Below are positions 19,648 to 29,900 of a DNA stretch of 64,000 nucleotides, one piece after another; the first letter of the stretch is position 1, and each line of letters starts with the position of its first letter. Source of the stretch: Stentor coeruleus (Eukaryota > Ciliophora > Heterotrichea > Heterotrichida > Stentoridae); NCBI GenBank assembly GCA_001970955.1, contig MPUH01000213.1, positions 16,410 to 80,409 of the forward strand, written 5' to 3'. A model generated the notes under the pieces. It was given only the letters and a program-made list of their open reading frames with translations. It was not told the DNA's origin and searched no databases. Made by a program: the position numbers and the translations under genes.

Positions 19648-20347
19648 TTAATAAATCACACATAAGCATTGCGTTTCATTTTTAGACGTGTCAATAACAG
19701 CTTGCTCATTAACCTTACTTTCAAGGCTATTTACTATTTTCTGTAATTCTTGATTTTCATATCTTTTCGATGAGAACAATTCCTCATTTTTNTTTAGCTT
19801 TTTCTCAAAAAAATCCCAAAAATTTCCCATATAAAAAAAAATCCCTTTCAAGGCTATTTACTATTTTCTGTAATTCTTGATTTTCATATCTTTTCGATGA
19901 GAACAATTCCTCATTTTTCTCTAATCTTTCATGTAAAGTCTTAACGCTTACTCTCAAATCATTCAATATATTAACAGTCTCATTATCTGGAGCAAAAGAT
20001 TCAACAGAATACACGCTTTCACGTAACTTTTTATTAGTTTCTTGGACTGCTTTGTCTCCTGAACGTACATAAAGAGTTGCTTCATTTTTCAGTTCTGCAA
20101 GATTTACTTTAACTGCTTTAAGTAAATCACTTCGAATTGCCATTACAGGACTTGCTCGCTTTTGTTTATCGTCAAAAGGCTCTTCGCTTAAAATACTTAC
20201 TGATAAATCACAATATTCGTCGTCTTGACTTTCTATATCGTCAAATGGATTCTTTGTTACAACAGGAGCAGGCTTGACACGTTTAGGGGAAGCAAGTTCT
20301 TTGAAATCGTTATACGTTATGGGTTTGCGATAGCTTGTATTTCGCAT
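19648..20347 (-). CDS. Small coiled-coil protein interrupted by an assembly join
   Basis: The gene starts at ATG 20347 (MRNTSYRKPITYNDF). The sequence in the window is broken: after LQKIVNSLE the frame runs into an artefactual block and stops near 19805, while the true end is read in another frame down to 19648. Bases 19718-19791 are repeated at 19845-19918 around the N at 19792. Dropping one 127-bp period restores one frame of about 190 residues, with a coiled coil at the end and the C-terminus CLCVIY. The two cysteines near the end could be lipidated. There are two NPFDD/EPFDD short acidic motifs near the N-terminus. Function unknown. Confidence 0.65.
19718..19918. repeat. 74-bp duplication around a single N (assembly join inside a gene)
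   Basis: 19718-19791 equals 19845-19918, with the N at 19792 and a short poor-quality stretch between. The period is 127 bp, so it breaks the reading frame of the gene spanning it. Confidence 0.9.
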
Positions 20348-21043
20348 TATTTTTATTATGTTAAACAATATCAATAAACTTAATCGATATCTGGGAAATT
20401 TTTAATGTCTAATTTTTGTATCTTATAAAAAATTCACCTAATCATTTTTTATCAGTAATTCAGTCATAAAATTTTTAAAGGGCTACTATTGTATAAGCTT
20501 TTATGAAAATAGTATATATTCATACTAAAACAATTATTAGAGGTAAAATCGAAAAATAAATTTTTATCATAATTCAAAAGATTGCACAGTAATATTATCC
20601 TAAAATATTTTTCCAATGTTTTTAATTATATATTTGAAAAGCAATCCTCAAATTTTGCCATAATTCATCTTACCAAAATATATATAAGTAACTCATGTTT
20701 ACAATTTTATTTGTGATAACTGTTAAATAATTTATTATTAATTCAAAGTTGTAATATCATTAATAAACTAATAATATTTTATATTAATTAGTTGCAAGAT
20801 AAATCACTTATACAAGAATTTCCATAAACATCATTATCAATATCCATTAACAGAATTTTATTGAATAAAATATATTTCAATTATACCTTCTCAAACCTAT
20901 ACCATCAGCTTTCATTCATAAAATCCTAATAGTCTTCATCATCTCTAGATTTTACCTAATCTTTCAACGCTCATTATCTTTATTATAAGATACCTAATAA
21001 TTTCTTCTCTATAAATTTTTAGCTTTTTTTATTATAGATAAAC
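20348..21043. other. Intergenic, divergent promoter region
   Basis: About 700 bp of AT-rich DNA between divergent genes. No coding sequence, RNA or repeat seen. Confidence 0.55.
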
Positions 21044-23830
21044 ATGGAAAAGCTAAAAGCTCTAGCTTTTACTTGCAAAGATACCTGCGATGTGAAAATA
21101 GGATCAATTCTCACAGATGGAATTTTCCGTTATGTTTACAGCTTAGAGACAACTCTTGAGAAAAAAGAAGATACAACATCAATAAGCTTTATAACAGTAA
21201 GTTTGCCAAAATACAAACTCACAATATATTTGCGTAATCTAGAAGAGGTAATCCAAACTTCCCCAATAATATTCTACATAAAAATCCAGTCTCGTCCAGC
21301 TCTGTTTAGCGAAGTCCAAGTGATGAGTCAAATACGATGGCAACAAGAAGATTTGCAAAAATTCAACCCAGATAAAGACTATGTGGCAAGTTTAGCTTTC
21401 CCAGTGAATTTAGTTATCCGTGTTGAGTTTTCAAAGTATTCCGACATGTTCGACAATTATCTTGACCTAACTAAATGTACTCTAAATTCATCAGATATCG
21501 TTGAAATATCTTATGAAGATTTAGCTTTTCCAAACTACACAGCAATATTAAACCAAGCTGAAACCTGGCAATTAAAATATATGATTTTAGTTCTTATCAC
21601 AAATAGACAAATGTATCTTACAGACTTGAATACAGAAAACATGTATCTAATAAACTCAGCAGTAAATCCAATTGGCATATTAGAAGAAATATATTTAAAC
21701 TATCAAACTTTCTCTGTTGAAGTTTTTAGAGAATATATGGAAGAAGGAGTTATAAACACTCGATTCTATGAAGGCAACACAAATAAAATCGCTGTGAGAA
21801 AAGTGCACTTAACCCCATCAGCCATAATTTTTGAACCTCCAGAAGTTGATGTAAGCAATCGAGTTACAAGAAATTTTACTGACATTCATGAGGATTATTA
21901 TCTAAGAATTGCTATTGAAGATGAAAATTCGGAAAAAAAAATATGGACGATGTGTAGTGGGCTTTTAAAAAAATTCAAAAATTTCCTTCAGTCCTTTGAA
22001 GTTGCTGGCCGGCATTATCAGTTTTTAGGTTTTTCAAACAGTCAAATGAAAAACCATTCCTGCTGGATGATCGCAACTGAGTCTGGTTATACAGCCGATG
22101 AAATTCGTAGTCAATTAGGGGATTTTTCTAGATGTAAAAACAACTCAAAATACGCAAGTCGGCTTGGTTTATGCTTTTCAGGGACATACAGAACAATAAA
22201 GATGAATAGAAAAAGCATTCCTGATATAGAAAGAAATGGTTATTGTTTTACAGATGGAATTGGGAGGATATCTAGAAGATGTATGGATAATGCTAAATCT
22301 GTTCTTGGGATTAATAGTGAAGAAAATGTTAGTGCACTTCAAGTGAGAATTGGTGGATGCAAAGGGGTTTTAACGTTAAATAATAATTGTGATGAAGTAG
22401 AAGTCCGCCCGAGTATGGATAAATTTGATTCAAAGGACTCGTATTTGGAAGTTTGTAACATTTCAGCCTATCGTCAAGGGTATTTGAATCGGCAAATCAT
22501 CCTTTTGCTTTCTGGACTTGGGGTTGAGGATTGGGTTTTTCTTGGACTTCAAGAAAATATGATCAGGGAACTTGAAAATGCTTTAGAAAATGAAGAAGAA
22601 GCACTAAAACTCATTGGCCGGCATGATAAAGACCCAAATATATGCGTTTTACGTTATATGCTAACAAATGGCATTAAAATAATAGATGAGCCTTTTCTCC
22701 AACGTATGCTCACAGCTTTGTATCAAAGCCGGCTTACTGATATTAGAAATAAAGCTAGAATTTCTGCACCTGATTCTTTGATTTTGATTGGAGTTGTTGA
22801 TGAACATTGTATTCTTGAATATGGACAAGCATTTGTTTTTCCTAGTAAAGAACCTGAACCTATTGTTGGGAAAATTGTCATTGCTAAAAATCCATGTTTA
22901 CATCCTGGGGATATTAGGGTTTTAAATGCTGTTAATATTCCTGAATTACATTATTTGAAAGATGTTTTGGTGTTCCCACAAAAAGGAGATAGGCCACATC
23001 CTAATGAGTGTTCTGGGTCAGATTTGGATGGGGATATGTATTTCATTTCATGGAATCAGAATTTAATACCTCTTGTTGTAAATGAACCCCCTATGGACTA
23101 TACTGCATTTCCTGAGATTGATGAAAATCCTTCAATTGATGGGGTAATAGACTTTTTTATAAAATACATGGAATCAGAAAATCTTGGAAATATAGCTAAT
23201 ACCCACTTAGCCCGAGCTGATAAAGATGGGATTTATCATCCTAAAGTTTTAGACTTGGCACAGTTGCATTCAAAAGCAGTAGACTACCCGAAAACAGGAG
23301 TCGCAGCATTGATTCCACAAGAGCACAGGGTAACAGAATGGCCAGATTATATGGACAAGCCTGAAGCTAAATCTTATAAATCAAGCCATGTGATAGGGCA
23401 AATGTATAGATCAATTGTAGATAAAAAAATAAAAGATTTTATTCCACTAGCAGACGACAGGTATTTGAAATTCGGATACGAAAACTGGCTTTCTGAAGCT
23501 AGAACACTATATAAAAAGTATTCAAAAGAGCTTCGAAAACTTATGAGACATTATGATACAAGCAGTGAATTTTATTTTTTAACATATCAACCTGGGGATA
23601 AACTTGGAAAACATACAAAAGTTGATAATAGGCTGAAAATGCAGGATTTGATTAAGGATTTATATGATAATATGACTGCTGAGTTTGAGTTAATAACTAA
23701 TAGACCTGAAGAACAAGAAATGCTTGCTTCAGCTTGCTATTGGATATGCTATTCGAGAGAGAAAAGAAAGGGGAAGCTTGTTCACAAGTTCCTGTCTTTC
23801 CCTTGGATATTTTATAGACACTTGATTTAG
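21044..23830 (+). CDS. Cellular RNA-dependent RNA polymerase (RNAi type)
   Basis: The 928-residue product is a eukaryotic RNAi-type RdRP of the EGO-1/QDE-1/RDR family. The catalytic DLDGD loop is at residues 660-664 within ECSGSDLDGDMYFISWN, preceded by HPGDIRVLNAV and FPQKGDRPHPNE. Upstream parts fit the family: YCFTDGIGRIS and VRIGGCKGVLTL. The C-terminus (FLSFPWIFYRH) is also typical. These enzymes copy single-stranded RNA into double-stranded RNA for Dicer, feeding siRNA pathways. All catalytic aspartates are present, so it is likely active. The gene is one uninterrupted exon and is convergent with the TTL-family gene. Confidence 0.95.
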   Translation: MEKLKALAFTCKDTCDVKIGSILTDGIFRYVYSLETTLEKKEDTTSISFITVSLPKYKLTIYLRNLEEVIQTSPIIFYIKIQSRPALFSEVQVMSQIRWQQEDLQKFNPDKDYVASLAFPVNLVIRVEFSKYSDMFDNYLDLTKCTLNSSDIVEISYEDLAFPNYTAILNQAETWQLKYMILVLITNRQMYLTDLNTENMYLINSAVNPIGILEEIYLNYQTFSVEVFREYMEEGVINTRFYEGNTNKIAVRKVHLTPSAIIFEPPEVDVSNRVTRNFTDIHEDYYLRIAIEDENSEKKIWTMCSGLLKKFKNFLQSFEVAGRHYQFLGFSNSQMKNHSCWMIATESGYTADEIRSQLGDFSRCKNNSKYASRLGLCFSGTYRTIKMNRKSIPDIERNGYCFTDGIGRISRRCMDNAKSVLGINSEENVSALQVRIGGCKGVLTLNNNCDEVEVRPSMDKFDSKDSYLEVCNISAYRQGYLNRQIILLLSGLGVEDWVFLGLQENMIRELENALENEEEALKLIGRHDKDPNICVLRYMLTNGIKIIDEPFLQRMLTALYQSRLTDIRNKARISAPDSLILIGVVDEHCILEYGQAFVFPSKEPEPIVGKIVIAKNPCLHPGDIRVLNAVNIPELHYLKDVLVFPQKGDRPHPNECSGSDLDGDMYFISWNQNLIPLVVNEPPMDYTAFPEIDENPSIDGVIDFFIKYMESENLGNIANTHLARADKDGIYHPKVLDLAQLHSKAVDYPKTGVAALIPQEHRVTEWPDYMDKPEAKSYKSSHVIGQMYRSIVDKKIKDFIPLADDRYLKFGYENWLSEARTLYKKYSKELRKLMRHYDTSSEFYFLTYQPGDKLGKHTKVDNRLKMQDLIKDLYDNMTAEFELITNRPEEQEMLASACYWICYSREKRKGKLVHKFLSFPWIFYRHLI

Positions 23831-23886
23831 ATACTGATGATAAGTTTGAGATTAAAATTAGATAGTTTTGTTATTGTATTTTTTTA

Positions 23887-23966
23887 TGATTTAAGCCATT
23901 CAACAAGAAAATTATTCATGTNTTTAAAGATTGATTTAAGCCATTCAACAAGAAAATTATTCATGT
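23887..23966. repeat. 35-bp duplication around a single N (assembly join)
   Basis: 23887-23921 equals 23932-23966, flanking the N at 23922. It lies between the convergent stops of the RdRP and the TTL-family gene. Removing one copy leaves an intergenic space of only about 95 bp. Confidence 0.85.
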
Positions 23967-23969
23967 TAT

Positions 23970-26024
23970 TTATTTATTTAGTCCCATATCAAAATCTTCA
24001 TCAGAAAAAAGTTCTTCTTCCTCTTCAGATATTTGATTTTCTTCCTGTAACATGTTTACGCGGTCGCCAAGTTCATTGATCATTTCTTCAGCATCCGTAG
24101 CTTGGTGGAATATTAACTCAAATTTATTTTCAATAAGCATATCACTAACTTTACCGAAAGGTGGAGGGAAAAGAGGGTCTAAAGTTATTTTAAAAGCGTT
24201 TTCTATCATTGCAGGAATGAGTATACTCAGGTAATTCGAAGATAGTTCAAGACAAGGATTAGTGTTAACTTCTATCAACCACACTTTAGCATTTTTGTCC
24301 AACATAAAATCATACCCGAAAACCTCCATACAATGCAATTTCCTATTCGGGTCTATCTTAAAATATACTGATTTCATTGTGTCCTTTGTAAGTTTCTTTA
24401 TTTGTGGTAGCACATCCTTAATAAAATTAATCTTCCTCTCAGAACAATGAAAGTCTAAATATCTTTGAAAATCCTTATATGATAATTTATTTCCATCTTC
24501 AAATTTCCCATAATCTTCACAATGTTTTTGTATCGCATCATTAGTCAAATGCATAAAATTATTACTCGTGTCCTTAGCTGAAAATTCACAAGAAGCAGTT
24601 CTAATATATCCATCACTATAAAAATATCCTTGAATAACCCCATTGATTGAAGTTATCAAACTATAACATCTAAAGTCAAATTTTCTTTTATGTATAAGAA
24701 AAGGTTTTTCTATATATTTCTGTATAATAAAAGTTTTATCTCCATATGCGCTTGTTGAAACCAAAGATTTTATTTGTAATAAATTATTGCATACCGAAAT
24801 CCCTTGACCCCTATTCGAATTTTCTCCAGGTTTAATAATCCAAAGATTATGTATATTTTCAGGTTGTTTGGTTTTTTCTATTTCCGCAAACATTGTGGCG
24901 AATTTTATAAACTCTAAATCTTTTTCTCCATGTTGTATATGAAAAGTCATCGGAATATAGTCAAAAGGGTTTTCTTTCATAGCTTTATAATAGCTTAGCA
25001 TACTTAAATACAAGCCTTTTTTATTAGTCAAGTGCTGATTGCATTCAAGTTTATTAAACATTTGGATAAATGGACTAACCAATTGTTTGATTTCTAATTG
25101 AATATAAGACCCTGAGTTTCTTATTGTCTGGAAACCTAATTCATCTAATGATACACCTCTTGCAGGACCTGTATCAACTTTAATATCAATTGGGCATAGT
25201 AAATGTCCTAATTCAGTTAAAGCTTTTTCTATTTTTATATCATCTCCATAATCTAATCTTCCCAAAAGTTCTTTATTTTTCCATTGTGTCCATACAAAAT
25301 TAGCTTCATTCATATTATCAGTTTCAGTCCACCAACTTCTTGATGTTAAAAGCTTTCTTATTAATCTTGAATTGTTCCCTTTTCCTATATAAAATTTGTA
25401 TTGAGCTCCAGTTTTTAATGGCCTTTCAATTCCGTTGCTTTTGTTAATCATGTTTCTCCATATTTTTTCTAGTTCAGGCTTTGCTCGATTTGCCCAGTCT
25501 AAGTTTCGTAGGGCTTCTTTTATGCTAACTTTTTCTTGGGTCTTGCTTTGACGAGGCATTTGTGGGAAATTTATTTTGAAAGATGTGGTGAAAGTTTTTT
25601 TCATTGAAGGCTTTGGAGAGGAATTATTGCTTGAAGAGTTTTTCATTATGTAGCTTTTGCGTTCTGATATGACTGATGAGGTTTTTAAGCTTTTTCTAGT
25701 AAAAGTCTTCCTTTCAGTAGGAAATTGAAAGCCTTCTAATCGGGCTTTTGTACTTCTTAAAGGTTGTAAATTTGACATTCTCTGGGTAAGCAGAGGCATT
25801 TTCCTAACTGTTATTGATTCTTTAAGTGAAAACATTGGCGACCTGTCTGTTTTTAAGTCGAAACTTGCTAGGACAACTTTTTGAGTTTTAAATTGCAGTT
25901 TGAATCTTGACTGTCTTGCTCCTTTAGGTGATCCTTGATTTACTGTTGTATTTTGGCCTAATTTGCCTGTGTACTTCTGAAGAAGGTACATATCTGGCCT
26001 ACCTCGAGATGACTGTTTTATCAT
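23970..26024 (-). CDS. Tubulin tyrosine ligase family protein (TTLL)
   Basis: The 684-residue protein has a basic, disordered N-terminal region of about 180 residues and then a TTL/ATP-grasp domain. Key blocks are LWIIKPGENSNRGQGI (ATP lid), IQKYIEKPFLIHKRKFDFRC, FMHLTNDAIQKHCEDYGKFE, and GYDFMLDKNAKVWLIEVNTN with the metal-binding acidic residues. These are closer to TTL itself than to many polyglutamylases. Members add Tyr, Glu or Gly to tubulin tails in cilia and cortical microtubules; which amino acid is added cannot be read here. An acidic tail rich in Glu (SEEEEELFSDEDFD) closes the protein. Confidence 0.9.
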   Translation of the reverse strand: MIKQSSRGRPDMYLLQKYTGKLGQNTTVNQGSPKGARQSRFKLQFKTQKVVLASFDLKTDRSPMFSLKESITVRKMPLLTQRMSNLQPLRSTKARLEGFQFPTERKTFTRKSLKTSSVISERKSYIMKNSSSNNSSPKPSMKKTFTTSFKINFPQMPRQSKTQEKVSIKEALRNLDWANRAKPELEKIWRNMINKSNGIERPLKTGAQYKFYIGKGNNSRLIRKLLTSRSWWTETDNMNEANFVWTQWKNKELLGRLDYGDDIKIEKALTELGHLLCPIDIKVDTGPARGVSLDELGFQTIRNSGSYIQLEIKQLVSPFIQMFNKLECNQHLTNKKGLYLSMLSYYKAMKENPFDYIPMTFHIQHGEKDLEFIKFATMFAEIEKTKQPENIHNLWIIKPGENSNRGQGISVCNNLLQIKSLVSTSAYGDKTFIIQKYIEKPFLIHKRKFDFRCYSLITSINGVIQGYFYSDGYIRTASCEFSAKDTSNNFMHLTNDAIQKHCEDYGKFEDGNKLSYKDFQRYLDFHCSERKINFIKDVLPQIKKLTKDTMKSVYFKIDPNRKLHCMEVFGYDFMLDKNAKVWLIEVNTNPCLELSSNYLSILIPAMIENAFKITLDPLFPPPFGKVSDMLIENKFELIFHQATDAEEMINELGDRVNMLQEENQISEEEEELFSDEDFDMGLNK

Positions 26025-26996
26025 TTTTATTTATGAATTCGCAGAGACTTTGAAATCTTCACATTTACGATTTTAAGTGGTGGTTTTTCATATTTAAAAA
26101 GCATGGGTTCTGTAAAAATATAAGAAAAATTATATGCTTGTTTAAAAAATGTTAGATGGTTGCATTAGTAAGGATTTTTATGATTAAGAAGTTTGATAAG
26201 TTCTTATTATTTTTTTTTATGAGATTTTATATTAGAATGAATTTTGGTAAAAAGTTTGAGTTTTCTTTTTGGAAGTTGGTTGAAATAGTTTTTAATAGTA
26301 GTTTTTATATTGTATATAAATAAGATTAGTGAATATGATAAATTTTGGCTTAACGATAAGCATACTTTGATTATACTAACTTTTTTAGTGTTTAATAACC
26401 AAAAATATTACAATTTTATCATAGAAAACCATAAAGCATATTTATAAAACTCTTAAAACTAATTATTTTAATATCAGCATTCTATCAATAAAATTTCTAT
26501 TTACCATAAAATGACTTTTTTCTGCGAACAGGCATCAAACTACAAATGATGCAAAGCATTCATACAATAATCATATCTTTAATATTACATTTTCATATAT
26601 CCGAAAAACATTTTTAATCATTTCTATGTAAAATTAATCATAGTTATATTTTTTTAATCTAAATTCTATAAAGCAACCGTTACTGTTCTATTACTCAAAA
26701 TTAGCCTTAGACAATTACAAATATTTACATTTACTCTATAAATAATAGTCTTTATATGAAACAGTTACTTTAATATGGTTTTTAGTTAAGGTACTTGCAA
26801 ATTTATGTCTAGGATTATAAAAATTCAAAGTAAATCACAATTTACTATAATATTTTAGTTGGATTTGATATACTTTTACAAAGGATTTTGTCGTTATTGG
26901 ATTTAAGATTATGGGAATTATAATCTTAAACCTAAAGACTTTATTTTGATAAAAAAAAACTTGGAAATATTTTTTTGGTAATAAAACTGGAATAAA
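26025..26996. other. Intergenic, divergent promoter region
   Basis: About 970 bp of AT-rich DNA between the divergent TTL-family and calcium-channel genes. No gene, RNA or repeat recognised. Confidence 0.55.
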
Positions 26997-29900
26997 ATGT
27001 CAAACCCAGCATTTGAATATAAAGTGCCCTGCAAAGGGGTCTTTAGATATGATCGATTGTGCCTGCCAAAAACTCAGCCTTTATTATTGCCTATTGAAGC
27101 AGAAATAATAAAAAACCCAACTACTTATTCTCAATATCTTACTTACGAAGAAATGACGATATATGAGGAAGTAGAAGAATACACAGACAAAATGATTCTT
27201 TTAGAATTTCGGAAATCCCTTTTACGTCTGAAGATTACGCTATGTGAGATTTCTGGCTTTATCACAAACAGCAGTTTATTTGAGTGGTTTATTATCACAG
27301 TAATTATTATAAACACAATAGTCTTATCATTAGAAGACCCAAATGCCAACTACACTTCAGGAACCTTTTATGAATTTGAACTTTTCTTTTTATACACTTA
27401 CACAGTAGAATGCGTTCTTAAAATGTTAGCAAAAGGAATAATTTTACCTAAAGACTCTTATTTCAAAGACTATTGGAATATACTAGATTTTACTATTGTG
27501 ATTACAAGTTGGCTTGAAGCATATTTAAATGGAATCAAACTAAATGCTTTAAGAAGTTTGAGGATTCTCAGACCTTTAAGAGGAATTTCTTCAGTTCAGG
27601 GAATGAGGATAATTTTTCAAGCTCTAATCAAATCTATTGTCCCTCTTTTACACTCTTTGATTATCCTCTCAGCATTTATGCTTATATTTGCTATTGCTGG
27701 ATTACAGCTTTGGATTGGTTTGTTTAGGAAAAGCTGTATGGATATAGAAACAGGAATAACTTTTGATATTTGTGGTAGTGAAGCTTGTGGAGTTGATAAG
27801 TATTGTGTTGAAACTTTAACAAACCCTTATTATAATACTTTGAGTTTTGATAACCTTCTTTATGCCCTTGTAAATGTTTTTCAGATAATAACCCTTGAAG
27901 GCTGGACTGGTATAATGCAATATACTCAGATGACTTTTGGGTACTTTTCTTTTATTTACTTTTTACCTTTGGTTTTTATAGGATCTTTCCTCATCCTACA
28001 CCTTTCTATTGCAATTATAGCATCGAAATTCTCAGAAGCTATCGGACTCAGAAACTCGCCTTCAGTAAAAACCTCAGAAGAAGAGCCAGAAGAAGCTAAA
28101 AATATTAAAACTCTTAAAGAATTCAATGAAGAAAACGAAGCAAAAGATGATCTTGAGCGTCAAGAAGTTATCGAAACCCCTCCACAAGAATTTATAAAAT
28201 TTTTATCCAAAAGAAAAACCAATGAAGCTGTAGATAACAGTGCAAAAGAAAAGACTTTAAGAGAAAGGTCTGAAATTGTGGGTGTACACAAAAAAAGTGC
28301 CTCAATGGCTGATAATCTAATTTCTGATAGAAATATCTTCGAAAGTCCTAAAAATAAAAGCTCATTCTCTAGTAAAGTAAAAGCTTTTACTATACTCAAC
28401 AAAAATACAGAAGGGCCTGGGACACAGTTTTTCGCTAACGAATTAAATAAAAAAATCTTGCCACAATATGCAGACTGTCTAATGGAAGAAATAAAATCTT
28501 TCGATTCTGTGCATGCCAGCACCAGGATACATGAAAAAACCAGTAAAAAAATGAAAATCCGCATTGTCTCAAGAGAAAAAATGACCTCATCATCTGAAAA
28601 AAATATTTTTGATATAAAAACTCATAACATCAATTTCGCGTTTGGGTATAACAACAACTATTTAATTAAAATCCAAGAAAAAGATATGAAAAAATACAAC
28701 AAATCCTCAGTTTTTAAAGTATTTTTGCTTAAGAACAAATTTTTAAAAAAACGTAAAGTTTTTTTTGAATTATTTCCTAGTGTAGCGTTTTTTATGAAAA
28801 AGTCTATTGAAGATTATATATACGAACCTGATAAATTTATTCATGATAAAAACTATTATAGGGCTTTATGTGAAAAAAAAGTTATAAACAAACCTAATCA
28901 ACTTAATCAAAAAAATATGACACAAACACTTGGAGTTGATAATAAAAACCGAGATATTAGCACTGAAGTTAATTTATGTATGTTTTTAGATATAACCTCA
29001 AACAAGATCCTACCTTTTAATAATGCATATACAACTTATAGGATTAGAAAACAGGGATTTTTAGGAAGTCTTCAACAAATCCAGTATTTGATTAAGAAAA
29101 TAATATTGAGTAATTATGTCAATGCTGGAATTACACTTTTAGTAATTGGAAATGTTATATGCCTTTCACTTGATTATTATGGAGCTTCTGATAGTACTTT
29201 GAATGCCTTGTCACAGATAAATTTGTTTTTCACTTTCTTTTTTTTGTCAGAAATGGTATTAAAAATTGTTGCATTAGGTCCTAAAAGCTATTGTAGAGAA
29301 TCTATGAATTTGTTGGATGGAACTGTTGTCATTTTGAGTCTTATTGAGTTTTTTATTATATCAGGAAAGTCTGGAACTTTTAATGCTTTTAGGGCAGTCA
29401 GGATTTTGAGGATTTTTAGAATACTTAGGGTGTTAAAAGTGTTTAGGTATTTGACTGCTTTAGCTGATTTAGCGAGTATTATTGGGGATTCACTTGCTGA
29501 GTTTTTTTACTTGTTTTGCTTGCTACTGTTATTCTGTATCATTTTTAGTTTACTCGGAATGCAAATATACGGAGGGTGTTTTGATTTCCCAGAAGGTATT
29601 CCTAGAAGTAACTTTGACAGTTTCCACTCAGCCTTTATCACAATCTTCCAAATCTTATCTACAGAAAATTGGGATTCTGTCCTCATCTCCTCCTTACGTT
29701 ATTATCCATCCAGCTGTCTTTTCTTAATACTCTGGGTATTTATCGGAAATTTCGTCCTTCTAAATATTTTCCTAGCAATCCTCCTTCAAGGTTTTGAAAA
29801 AATCATGATTAACCAAGAAAATGTTATCGAAATCTATGATGGAACAAAAAAATACAATAAATCCTTTACAAAATTTAGAGAAAAAAAAATTAAAGAACTT

